Shown here: in pieces, positions 1 to 6,115 of the stretch
Layout of the letters: the number at the start of each line of letters is the position of its first letter
Numbering within the stretch: position 1 is the first letter of the stretch
From: Vulcanimicrobiota bacterium
GTDB taxonomy: Bacteria; Eremiobacterota; Eremiobacteria; Baltobacterales; Baltobacteraceae
Assembly: GCA_028287545.1 (NCBI GenBank)
Contig: JAQBPL010000169.1
Coordinates: forward strand, 1 to 7,328
Direction of reading: 5' to 3'
Length of the DNA: 7,328 bases
Made by a program: the position numbers and the translations under genes
Notes under the pieces: model-generated
Told to the model about the DNA's origin: nothing
Seen by the model: the letters and a program-made list of their open reading frames with translations, nothing else
Databases searched by the model: none

Positions 1-384
1 ATCGCCGCGATCCCGCTCGCCGCGGCGCTCGGCGCGGAGCTTCCGCGCGCGACGATAGCGCGGCTCGCGCTGCGGATGCGGCCGCACTACGTGCTCGGGT
101 ACGGCGCGCTCGCGGCCGCCGTCGCGCACGTCGTCACCGCGGGCCGGTCGATGGCTTCCGCCGACGCGACCGGTATCTGGGTCGGAACCATTGCGCTGCT
201 CGTCCTGATCCTGCAAGCCTTCGTCGGCGCAAGCCTCCAGGCGCCGGGAGCATACCGCACGATGCTTCGGCGCTGGCACGCCGTCGCGTTCTGGTCAGCG
301 CTCGTCTTTGCGCTCGCCCACGTCGTGTTCGACGCACCGTACCTCACCGGGATGCTGGGTGCGATGACGGCCGGCTCGCCCTGA
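1..384 (+). CDS. Heme-binding membrane protein, ferric-reductase/cytochrome b-like (5' partial)
   Basis: The frame is open from the first base of the window, so the N-terminus is missing; 127 residues remain. At least three hydrophobic helices are visible (about residues 30-47, 59-79 and 93-111). Two of them carry a histidine pair with identical spacing: H29/H43 and H93/H107, each H-x13-H. That pattern is the known axial-ligand arrangement of bis-heme four-helix cytochromes, such as the ferric reductase-like transmembrane domain (FRE/NOX/MsrQ type). The protein therefore probably moves electrons across or within the cytoplasmic membrane. No FAD or NAD(P)H-binding domain follows; the protein ends 20 residues after the last histidine, so a soluble partner would be needed. 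The ATG at codon 26 lies inside the conserved helix region and is unlikely to be the true start. It converges on the PadR gene with a 12-bp gap and no visible terminator. The exact family is uncertain. Confidence 0.7.
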   Translation: MAAIPLAAALGAELPRATIARLALRMRPHYVLGYGALAAAVAHVVTAGRSMASADATGIWVGTIALLVLILQAFVGASLQAPGAYRTMLRRWHAVAFWSALVFALAHVVFDAPYLTGMLGAMTAGSP

Positions 385-396
385 TCCCGCTGCCGT

Positions 397-993
397 CTAC
401 AACTTCCGCGCGGTCGCCGATATCGGGCCGTCGTCGGTGACCCAGGCCGGTTCCCAACGCGGGTTACCGAGCAGCTTGACGGTGTCGGCGAGAAAACGCT
501 GCTCGGCGCGCGCGCGATGCAGCGCGTGGCCGGCGCCGATCGACGCCGAGCCGCCGCGTTCGACCATGTCGTCGAAGAAGCGGTGCAGTCGGCCCTCGTG
601 CTGCGCGAGAACGTCGCGCCGCTCGCACACCAGCCGCAGCGCTTCGTCGCGCGGGAGCTGGCCGAGCAGGACGTATGCGATCTCGAGCGCCGTGTCCGTA
701 CTCTGCAGATCCGTCAGCACCGTGCGCAGCAGCGCGCGAAAATGCCGCTCGCCCGGCACGGAGAGCCGGTAGATCGTCTTCGTCGCCAGCGGCCCGCGCG
801 TCGCCTTCGCGGTGCGCACGGTCAAGAGCCGCGCCTGCGCGAGCCGCGCGAGCGCGTGATAGACGTTCCCGCGCTTCAGCCCGCGATAGAGCGGCGCGTG
901 TCCGCGCACAGCGCGATCGACCTCGTACGCCGAGAGCGGCGCGCGGCGCAGAAGTCCGAGCATCAGCAGCTCGCGCGCAACGTCACCCGGCAT
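397..993 (-). CDS. PadR family transcriptional regulator
   Basis: This is a 198-residue protein. Its N-terminal winged helix-turn-helix (about residues 5-92) matches PadR: a first helix rich in Leu (LLMLGLLRRAPLSAYEV), a recognition helix around NVYHALARLAQARLL (43-57), and a wing with TKTIYRLSVPGERHF (71-85). Residues 92-175 are helical and correspond to the dimerisation and ligand-response part of the longer PadR proteins. PadR proteins are usually cytoplasmic repressors released by small ligands such as phenolic acids or drugs, and often control an adjacent gene. Here it is the last gene of a minus-strand cluster, starting 19 bp after the short-chain dehydrogenase stop. The best Shine-Dalgarno, GGTGAGG, overlaps that stop region and sits rather far (about 13 nt) from the ATG at 993. 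An ATG at 963 would remove part of the first helix, so 993 is preferred. The target is unknown; autoregulation of the cluster is an inference. Confidence 0.85.
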   Translation of the reverse strand: MPGDVARELLMLGLLRRAPLSAYEVDRAVRGHAPLYRGLKRGNVYHALARLAQARLLTVRTAKATRGPLATKTIYRLSVPGERHFRALLRTVLTDLQSTDTALEIAYVLLGQLPRDEALRLVCERRDVLAQHEGRLHRFFDDMVERGGSASIGAGHALHRARAEQRFLADTVKLLGNPRWEPAWVTDDGPISATARKL

Positions 994-1012
994 CGCGCTA
1001 GTGCCGCCTCAC

Positions 1013-1957
1013 CTACGCGACCGCGGCCTCCGAGAGCTCCCACAGACGGTCGGCGCTCGCGGGGTCGAGCGCGTAGTCTTTCACGCCTCGGTACGGCACG
1101 TCGGGCGCGAACGGCGCCGCTTGCGCGCAGTCCTCGAGATACAACCCGCCGGCGCCGTCGAGCTCGCTGCCGACGGCGGCCCAAATCGTCGTCGATGCGC
1201 CCTGTTCCGGCGTCTTGAAGCGCGGGTTCGGGTTCCCGTCGGCGTCGATCCACTTCATGCGCACCTGTTCTTCGTGCGGCACGAACTTCTGCAGGCCGGT
1301 CAGGATGCCGCCCGGCATCACGGCGTTCGCGAAGATTCCGTCGCTCGCGTGGCGCGCGGTGAGGCCGACCGCGAAGAGCACGTTCGCGGTCTTCGACTGG
1401 CCGTACGCTTCCCACGGATCGTACGCGCGCTCGCGATAGTTCGGATCCGCGAAGTGCACGTCCGAACGGTGGTGTCCGCTCGACGAGAGCGACACGACGC
1501 GCGCACCGTTCGCCGCCTGCAGGACCGGCAGCAGGGCGATCGTCAGCGCGAAGTGGCCGAGATGATTGGTGCCGAACTGCGACTCGAAGCCGTCCATCGT
1601 GTACGCCTGCGGCGTCGCCATGATGCCCGCGTTGTTGATCAGCAGGTGCAGCGGGCGCTGCTGCTGGTGAATCGCGTTCGCGAAGCGCCGCACCGAGGCG
1701 ATCGAGGCGAGATCGAGCTCGCCCACCCACACCTTCTGGTTGCCGGTCGACGCGCGCAGATCGCGCGCGACGGCTTCGCCTTTGGCGCGATCGCGCACGG
1801 CGAGCGTCACGCCGGCGCCGGCCGCGGCGAGCGCGCGCGCCGTCTCGACGCCGATCCCCGAGGCCGCGCCGGTGACGATCGCATCGCGCCCGCGCAGATC
1901 GTGCCCTTCGACGACCTCGAGCGCGGTCGAGCGTGCGCCGAAGGGCGAAGCGATCAC
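1013..1957 (-). CDS. Short-chain dehydrogenase/reductase (retinol dehydrogenase/WWOX-like SDR)
   Basis: This 314-residue classical SDR should be an NAD(P)(H)-dependent oxidoreductase acting on an alcohol or carbonyl. Visible motifs are the Rossmann glycine motif TGAASGIG (29-36), R55 at a position often linked to NADP(H) preference, D82 after the third strand, NNAG (108-111), N131 in NHLGHF, serines 158-160, and the catalytic YGQSK (Y185, K189), followed by PGGI-T (218-222). The N-terminal stretch SPFGARSTALEVVEG before the Rossmann fold is typical of a subfamily resembling retinol dehydrogenases and WW-domain oxidoreductase, which supports the GTG start at 1957. Length fits that subfamily. 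The start overlaps the stop of the DJ-1/PfpI gene by 4 nt (GTGA), and no separate Shine-Dalgarno is seen, so translation is probably coupled. The physiological substrate cannot be read from sequence. Confidence 0.9.
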   Translation of the reverse strand: MIASPFGARSTALEVVEGHDLRGRDAIVTGAASGIGVETARALAAAGAGVTLAVRDRAKGEAVARDLRASTGNQKVWVGELDLASIASVRRFANAIHQQQRPLHLLINNAGIMATPQAYTMDGFESQFGTNHLGHFALTIALLPVLQAANGARVVSLSSSGHHRSDVHFADPNYRERAYDPWEAYGQSKTANVLFAVGLTARHASDGIFANAVMPGGILTGLQKFVPHEEQVRMKWIDADGNPNPRFKTPEQGASTTIWAAVGSELDGAGGLYLEDCAQAAPFAPDVPYRGVKDYALDPASADRLWELSEAAVA

Positions 1958-2508
1958 ACCGGGGCGTTCTGCGCGGCGAGCTTCTCGATCATCGCGCGGT
2001 TGAACAGCGGGATGTCGTGCGGGTTGCGCGAGGTGACCCAGTTGCCGTCCTGCACCACCGGCTGGTCGCGGTACAAGCCGCCGGCGTTGCGGATGTCGTC
2101 GGCGATCGACGCGTACCCGGTGAGCGTGCGGCCGCGCACCAGCTGCGCCGAGATCAGGACCTGCGGTCCGTGGCAGATCACGAACATCGGTTTCTTGGCG
2201 TGGTCGAACTCTTTGACGAAGCGCTGAACGTCTTTGTTGGTCCGGATGTGATCCGGCGACATCCCGCCCGGAATGAGGATGCCGTCGAAGTCGTCGGCGG
2301 TCACGTCCGCGACGAGCTCCTCGGCTTTCACGCTCACGCCTTCGTCGAGGCCGCGCTTCCCACGAATCTTCTGCATCGCGCGATCGTCGACGCCGACGAT
2401 GGTGACGACGGCACCGGCCTCCTCGAGCGCCCGGCGGGGCTCGATCAGCTCGGATTCCTCGAACCCGTCTCCGACCAGGGCGGCGATGCGCTTACCTTCG
2501 ATCTCCAT
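1954..2508 (-). CDS. DJ-1/PfpI family protein (class I glutamine amidotransferase-like)
   Basis: This 184-residue protein of the PfpI/YhbO branch has a flavodoxin-like fold. Visible features are the acidic residue in DGFEESE (E17, matching the catalytic-site Glu of PfpI), PGG followed by SPDHIR (80-89), and the nucleophile elbow ICHGPQ with C112 next to H113. All residues expected for activity are therefore present. Members have been described as intracellular peptidases, stress proteins and glyoxalase or deglycase-type enzymes; the deglycase activity is debated in the literature, and sequence alone does not choose between these. There is no signal peptide, so it is cytoplasmic. It ends in a 4-nt overlap with the dehydrogenase. 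The ATG at 2508 has no good Shine-Dalgarno immediately upstream (the minus strand reads CCCGTCCCCTTATG), but no other in-frame start is visible between it and the preceding gene. A role in carbonyl or electrophile stress is inferred from the dehydrogenase neighbour. Confidence 0.9.
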   Translation of the reverse strand: MEIEGKRIAALVGDGFEESELIEPRRALEEAGAVVTIVGVDDRAMQKIRGKRGLDEGVSVKAEELVADVTADDFDGILIPGGMSPDHIRTNKDVQRFVKEFDHAKKPMFVICHGPQVLISAQLVRGRTLTGYASIADDIRNAGGLYRDQPVVQDGNWVTSRNPHDIPLFNRAMIEKLAAQNAPV

Positions 2509-2525
2509 AAGGGGACGGGCGTTCT

Positions 2526-2546
2526 CACCCCGCCTGCACCCCGCCT
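2526..2546. repeat. Tandem 10-bp direct repeat with 11-nt period
   Basis: CACCCCGCCT occurs at 2526-2535 and again at 2537-2546. It lies in the leader between the XRE-like gene and the DJ-1/PfpI gene; on the coding strand it reads AGGCGGGGTG twice. Each GGGG could pair with the CCCC just before the DJ-1/PfpI start codon. The repeat is seen directly; a binding-site or RNA-structure role is speculative. Confidence 0.5.
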
Positions 2547-2553
2547 CTTGAAA

Positions 2554-2568
2554 TCGCCCGAGGGGCGA
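2554..2568 (-). other. Short hairpin just after the XRE-like stop codon
   Basis: On the minus strand TCGCCC, loop CTC, GGGCGA forms a 6-bp GC-rich stem three bases after the stop of the XRE-like gene, followed by only TTT. This could be a weak terminator or attenuator separating that gene from the three downstream ones, but the U-tract is too short for a confident terminator call. Confidence 0.35.
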
Positions 2569-2571
2569 GCG

Positions 2572-3078
2572 TCAGAGCTGCCCGCCGGTCCCTTGGACTG
2601 CCGCTCGCAGCAGGTAAGCGAGTTCGACCTCAACTTTGCCGAGCGGGTCGAGCACCGTGTCGTCGGTGAGCGCCTTGAGCACCGGATTCCGTTTGGTCAT
2701 GTCGCCTTCCGGAACCGCGTGGCGAGGGTTGATCTCCCGCATGTAGATCCGCGCGTCGTACCGGATCTGCCCGTCCGGCAGAAAATACAGCGGATCGAGT
2801 CCGAACGCGTAGACGGCGAGGCCCAGCAGTTCCGTGCGCTGCAGGAAGCCGATCGGGCGCTGCCGCAGCGCTCGGGCCAGCCTGGCGAGCGCGGGCACGC
2901 CCAGTCGCGCTTCGCCCGCCGCGACCTGCTCGAGCAGCGGCAGATCCAGCCCGGACTCCGTCGCGAGCCCGGCGAGATCGAGATCCTTTTCGGCGGCTAA
3001 GCGAACGATCGCCGCGCCGAACGCGGGGCCGCCGGCAGTGCCGCTGATGCCATCGTATGCCGGTCTGTTTGCGTTCAT
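2572..3078 (-). CDS. XRE-like helix-turn-helix domain protein, unknown C-terminal half
   Basis: This is a 168-residue protein that I can assign only in part. Residues about 20-79 look like a five-helix XRE/Cro-type DNA-binding domain: an AAIVRLAAEKDLDLAGLATESGL helix pair, LPLLEQVAAGEARL as recognition helix and turn, and PALARLARALRQRP as the closing helix. The first 18 residues are low in structure (Gly, Ala, Pro). Residues 80-168 hold an aromatic patch (VYAFGLDPLYFLPDGQIRYD, 89-108) and an acidic, Leu-rich end, and match no domain I recognise. The gene is divergent from fni across 42 bp, and 63 bp upstream of the DJ-1/PfpI gene on the same strand. No Shine-Dalgarno precedes the ATG at 3078; the minus strand there reads GATCACCTCCCCCAATG, so a leaderless message or a downstream start is possible. 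Regulation of the cluster or of fni is a guess. Confidence 0.7.
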   Translation of the reverse strand: MNANRPAYDGISGTAGGPAFGAAIVRLAAEKDLDLAGLATESGLDLPLLEQVAAGEARLGVPALARLARALRQRPIGFLQRTELLGLAVYAFGLDPLYFLPDGQIRYDARIYMREINPRHAVPEGDMTKRNPVLKALTDDTVLDPLGKVEVELAYLLRAAVQGTGGQL

Positions 3079-3106
3079 TGGGGGAGGTGATCGCCGACCG
3101 CTGCAC

Positions 3107-3123
3107 GGAGGCCTCTTCCTGTG
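3107..3123 (+). promoter_or_regulatory. fni ribosome binding site deciding a GTG start
   Basis: GGAGG (3107-3111) sits 9 nt before GTG at 3121. An in-frame TGA at 3088-3090 leaves no upstream alternative, so the GTG is well supported. The spacer is pyrimidine-rich (CCTCTTCCT), and an 8-bp palindrome GAGGCCTC (3108-3115) overlaps the site. Confidence 0.85.
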
Positions 3124-4134
3124 GCCGAATCAACGGAACGTCGTAAATCCCGCCATCTCGACGTCTGTCTCGACGACGACGTCGCGTCACGCCTCGACGC
3201 CGGCTGGGACGCGGTGCGGCTGCGGCACGAGGCGTTGCCGGAGATCGCGCTCGCCGACGTCGACGTCGCGACGACGTTTCTCGGCCACGCGCTCCGCGCG
3301 CCGCTGATGATTTCCTCGATGACCGGCGGCACCGCGCGCGCCGCCGAGATCAATCGCCGGCTGGCGCGCGGCGCGGAGGCGGCCGGGATCGCGATGGCGC
3401 TCGGCAGCGGCCGCGCGATGCTCGAAGACGCGACGCTGCGCGCGACGTTCGACGTGCGCTCCGTCGCGCCGAAGGTCGTGCTGTTCGCCAATTTGGGCGC
3501 GGTACAGCTGAACTACGGCGTGCGAGTGGACGATGCGCGGCGGCTGGTCGACGAACTCGGCACGAGCGGTCTGTACCTGCACCTCAACCCGCTGCAGGAA
3601 GCGCTGCAGCGCGACGGCGACACCAACTTCCGCTCGCTGGCGCCCAAGATCGCCGCACTCTGCGCGTCGCTCTCGGTGCCGGTGATCGCGAAGAGCGTCG
3701 GTTCCGGGATCGCGCCGTCGACTGCGGCGCGGCTGATCGAGTGCGGCGTCGCGGCGATCGACGTGGCGGGGGCCGGCGGGACGTCGTGGGCACTGGTCGA
3801 GGGCCGCCGTTCCGGCGACGCCGTCCGCGAGCGCATCGCCGAAGCATTCGGCGATTGGGGCTACGCGACGCCGCGCGCGACCGCCGCACTGCACGCCGCG
3901 CTTCCGAAGGTCCCGCTGGTAGCCAGCGGCGGAATTCGCAACGGCGTTCAGGTTGCGAAAGCCCTCGCGCTCGGCGCGGATCTCGCCGGGCTCGCGCTGC
4001 CGTTCTTGCGCGCCGCGGACGAATCCGACGCGGCTGTCGCACAGCTCATCGACGAGCTCATCACCGCGCTGAGAATCGCCGTCTTCGCCAGCGGCTCGCG
4101 CACGCTCGCCGACCTCCGCGAAGCGCTCGCATAG
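3121..4134 (+). CDS. fni: Type 2 isopentenyl-diphosphate delta-isomerase
   Basis: This FMN- and NAD(P)H-dependent enzyme interconverts isopentenyl and dimethylallyl diphosphate, feeding isoprenoid synthesis (quinones, undecaprenyl carrier, carotenoids or hopanoids) in the cytoplasm. At 337 residues it has the usual family length. Conserved blocks run in order: RKSRHLD (8-14) at the substrate phosphate-binding N-terminus, SSMTGGT (65-71) for FMN, LHLNPLQE (153-160) with Q159 and E160 as the catalytic and Mg-binding residues, KSVGSGI (191-197), DVAGAGGTSW (214-223) and SGGIRNG (269-275) at the FMN phosphate site of the TIM barrel. It is unrelated to the Nudix-type isomerase (idi-1). The GTG start is fixed by GGAGG 9 nt upstream and an in-frame stop just before it. 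Ten bases after its stop the TonB-dependent receptor begins. No promoter was recognised in the 42-bp divergent region, so one may lie inside the XRE-like gene. Confidence 0.95.
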   Translation: MAESTERRKSRHLDVCLDDDVASRLDAGWDAVRLRHEALPEIALADVDVATTFLGHALRAPLMISSMTGGTARAAEINRRLARGAEAAGIAMALGSGRAMLEDATLRATFDVRSVAPKVVLFANLGAVQLNYGVRVDDARRLVDELGTSGLYLHLNPLQEALQRDGDTNFRSLAPKIAALCASLSVPVIAKSVGSGIAPSTAARLIECGVAAIDVAGAGGTSWALVEGRRSGDAVRERIAEAFGDWGYATPRATAALHAALPKVPLVASGGIRNGVQVAKALALGADLAGLALPFLRAADESDAAVAQLIDELITALRIAVFASGSRTLADLREALA

Positions 4135-4137
4135 GAG
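4134..4137 (+). promoter_or_regulatory. Receptor ribosome binding site overlapping the fni stop
   Basis: The last base of the fni TAG stop is the first G of GGAG (TAGGAG), 7 nt before the receptor ATG at 4145. Ribosomes finishing fni can reinitiate here, which indicates translational coupling. Confidence 0.75.
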
Positions 4138-4144
4138 ATGCACG

Positions 4145-6115
4145 ATGGGACCGACATTCTTGCTCGCCGCCGTCATCGCGGCGACGGCGCCGGCGACGCC
4201 GAGTCCGAGTGCGAGCCCGACGGCTTCGCCGCTTCCGACGATCGGCACGGTCCGCATCGTCACGGGTTCCGCGCAATCGCTGCATCGCGCGCCGCAGCCG
4301 GCGTCGGTCCTCGACGGGCGCACGCTGCGCTCCTCGACGGCGCCCGCACTCGACGCGGCGCTGCGCGTGCTCCCCGGCGTCGATCGCGATCGCAGCAACG
4401 GACCCTTCACCAACTACGGACAGCTGCGGCTCTCGTTCAGCGGAGCGGGCAGCGATCGCGGCACCCTCTTCGTCGACGGCGTTCCGGCCCAGGACGGATT
4501 CGGCGGCCAAGTCAACTGGAACGTCTATCCGGTCGGCTCCGTCGACCGCGCGGAGCTGCTGCGCGGGCCGGGTTCCGCGCTCTACGGTTCGGGGGCGATC
4601 GGCGGCGCGCTGTCGTTGTTCTCCCGCATCGCCCCACCGCGCGAAGGGGTCTTCGACGCGAGCGCAGGCGGCATCGACCGCGGCAGCGCTTCGCTGATCA
4701 TGGGCGTGCCGACCGGTCCCACTTCGACGACGCTGACGTTCGCGACGCGCCGGCTCGCCTACGACGTGATCCCCGGGGGTCAGAACTCGATCGTCGACCG
4801 CACCGCGATCAGCACCGCCGACGTCGCGCACGTCGTGACCCGGTGGAATGCGAGAGAAGGCGGTGAGTGGCGGCTCGACGCGCTCAGCGCCGACGACGCG
4901 CAGCAGGACGGACGGCCGAACGACGGCTTCGCGCGCTCGCAGCGTCAACTCGCGCTGAGCTGGCTGCGCGGCGGCCGCGAATCGATCGCAGTGAACGCGT
5001 ATGCGCGCGCGACGACGATCACGAACCTGGCCGACCGCTACCCGACGCTTCCCGGCGAGCTGCTCTACACCCAGCACGTGCCGACGTCGGACGCCGGCGT
5101 GCGCGTGCGCTGGGACATTCCGCTCGATGGCGGCGGGACGGGCAGCGACGCGCTGGCGTTCGTGGTCGAGCACCGCATGGTGAGCGGCCGCAGCGATCAG
5201 ATCAGCTTTGCGGGGGTGCTGCAAAGCGATGTTTCGGGGACGCAGCGCTTGGACGGCGTCGCCGTGCAGCGCGCGTGGCAAGGCCGCTTGGGCGGCGTCG
5301 TCGGCGCTCGGTACGACCGCATCGCGACGAACGCGCTCGGCGAACGCGAGGCCGGCGCGCTCTCGCCGCGCGTCGCGCTGCGGTACGACGCATCGCCGGC
5401 CACGGCGGTGCGTGCCGCATTCGGCACCGGCCTGAGAGCGCCGTATCTGAACGAGCTCGTGCGCAGCTTCCGCATCGGCAACGTGCTGCAGCAGAACAAC
5501 CCCGCGCTGGTCCCCGAGCGCAGCCGGTCGCTGCAATTCGGCGTCGACGTCGCCGGCCGCGAGAGCCGGCTTGCGGCAGACTACACCGGCACCCGCGTGC
5601 AGAACGCGATCGGCTTTCAAACCATCTCGCCCACCGTGCAGCAGCGCGCGAACTTCGGGCGAACGGCGACCGACGCATACACCGCGGAGTACGAACGCGG
5701 CAGCGCCTGCACGCGCATACGCGCCTTCGGCACCGTGCAGCACGACCGCGTCGTCGTGGGGAGCCCCGCGCAGATCGGCAAGCGGCTCGCCTACGTCCCC
5801 GATTCCGCCGCGTCGCTCGGGGTGGAGCGCACGGTGCGCGCGCTGACCGGCGCGCTCGAGGTTTCCTATAGCGGCCCGACGTTCTCCGACGATCTCGAGC
5901 GGCAGCCGCTCGGCACGGCGCTGCTCGTCGGCGGGCGGCTGACGCTGCGCTCGGCAAGCGGCGCGGCGATCTCGCTCGCGCTCGACAACCTCGCCGACAC
6001 GCGGTATCTCACCAGCGTCGACCGGCAGGGGCCGCCGTCGTCGCTGACCGTGCGGCTCTCGCTCCCCGTCGGCGCGCGGGCTAGCGGCTCGGTTCGCCCC
6101 TGGGTTTGCGGCTGA
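4145..6115 (+). CDS. TonB-dependent outer-membrane receptor
   Basis: This 656-residue ligand-gated beta-barrel transporter draws energy from a TonB-ExbBD system, which is not in the window. Residues 1-16 are a short hydrophobic signal-like segment with no Lys or Arg before it, followed by a Pro/Ser/Ala/Thr linker (17-31). The plug domain spans about 35-162, with a typical LFVDGVPAQDG loop (108-118) and VDRAELLRGPGSALYGSGAIGG (133-154). The barrel includes a diagnostic block at 427-467: GTGLRAPYLNEL, then NNPALVPERSRSLQFGV, as in siderophore, cobalamin and heme receptors. The last canonical strand is SSLTVRLSLPV (632-642); residues 643-656 are an unusual tail encoded in the overlap with the Rieske gene. 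The substrate is not evident. There is no CarboxypepD-like or secretin-type N-terminal extension. Coupling to fni is odd, because receptors usually sit with iron or vitamin uptake genes. The family call is secure; the ligand is unknown. Confidence 0.93.
   Translation: MGPTFLLAAVIAATAPATPSPSASPTASPLPTIGTVRIVTGSAQSLHRAPQPASVLDGRTLRSSTAPALDAALRVLPGVDRDRSNGPFTNYGQLRLSFSGAGSDRGTLFVDGVPAQDGFGGQVNWNVYPVGSVDRAELLRGPGSALYGSGAIGGALSLFSRIAPPREGVFDASAGGIDRGSASLIMGVPTGPTSTTLTFATRRLAYDVIPGGQNSIVDRTAISTADVAHVVTRWNAREGGEWRLDALSADDAQQDGRPNDGFARSQRQLALSWLRGGRESIAVNAYARATTITNLADRYPTLPGELLYTQHVPTSDAGVRVRWDIPLDGGGTGSDALAFVVEHRMVSGRSDQISFAGVLQSDVSGTQRLDGVAVQRAWQGRLGGVVGARYDRIATNALGEREAGALSPRVALRYDASPATAVRAAFGTGLRAPYLNELVRSFRIGNVLQQNNPALVPERSRSLQFGVDVAGRESRLAADYTGTRVQNAIGFQTISPTVQQRANFGRTATDAYTAEYERGSACTRIRAFGTVQHDRVVVGSPAQIGKRLAYVPDSAASLGVERTVRALTGALEVSYSGPTFSDDLERQPLGTALLVGGRLTLRSASGAAISLALDNLADTRYLTSVDRQGPPSSLTVRLSLPVGARASGSVRPWVCG

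Noticed and set aside
1001..2227. A 408-codon plus-strand open frame
   Set aside because: It lies opposite the SDR and DJ-1/PfpI genes, which have intact motifs; its Arg-rich translation shows no recognisable fold.
1933..3000. A 355-codon plus-strand open frame
   Set aside because: It is antisense to the DJ-1/PfpI and XRE-like genes and has no motif.
3101..3307. CTG start served by the perfect Shine-Dalgarno at 3083
   Set aside because: The frame it opens is an Arg/Thr/Ser-rich shadow of fni that ends without any domain; a CTG start would be exceptional.
3187..4413. A 408-codon minus-strand open frame
   Set aside because: It is antisense to fni and the start of the receptor gene, with shadow-type composition and no ribosome binding site.
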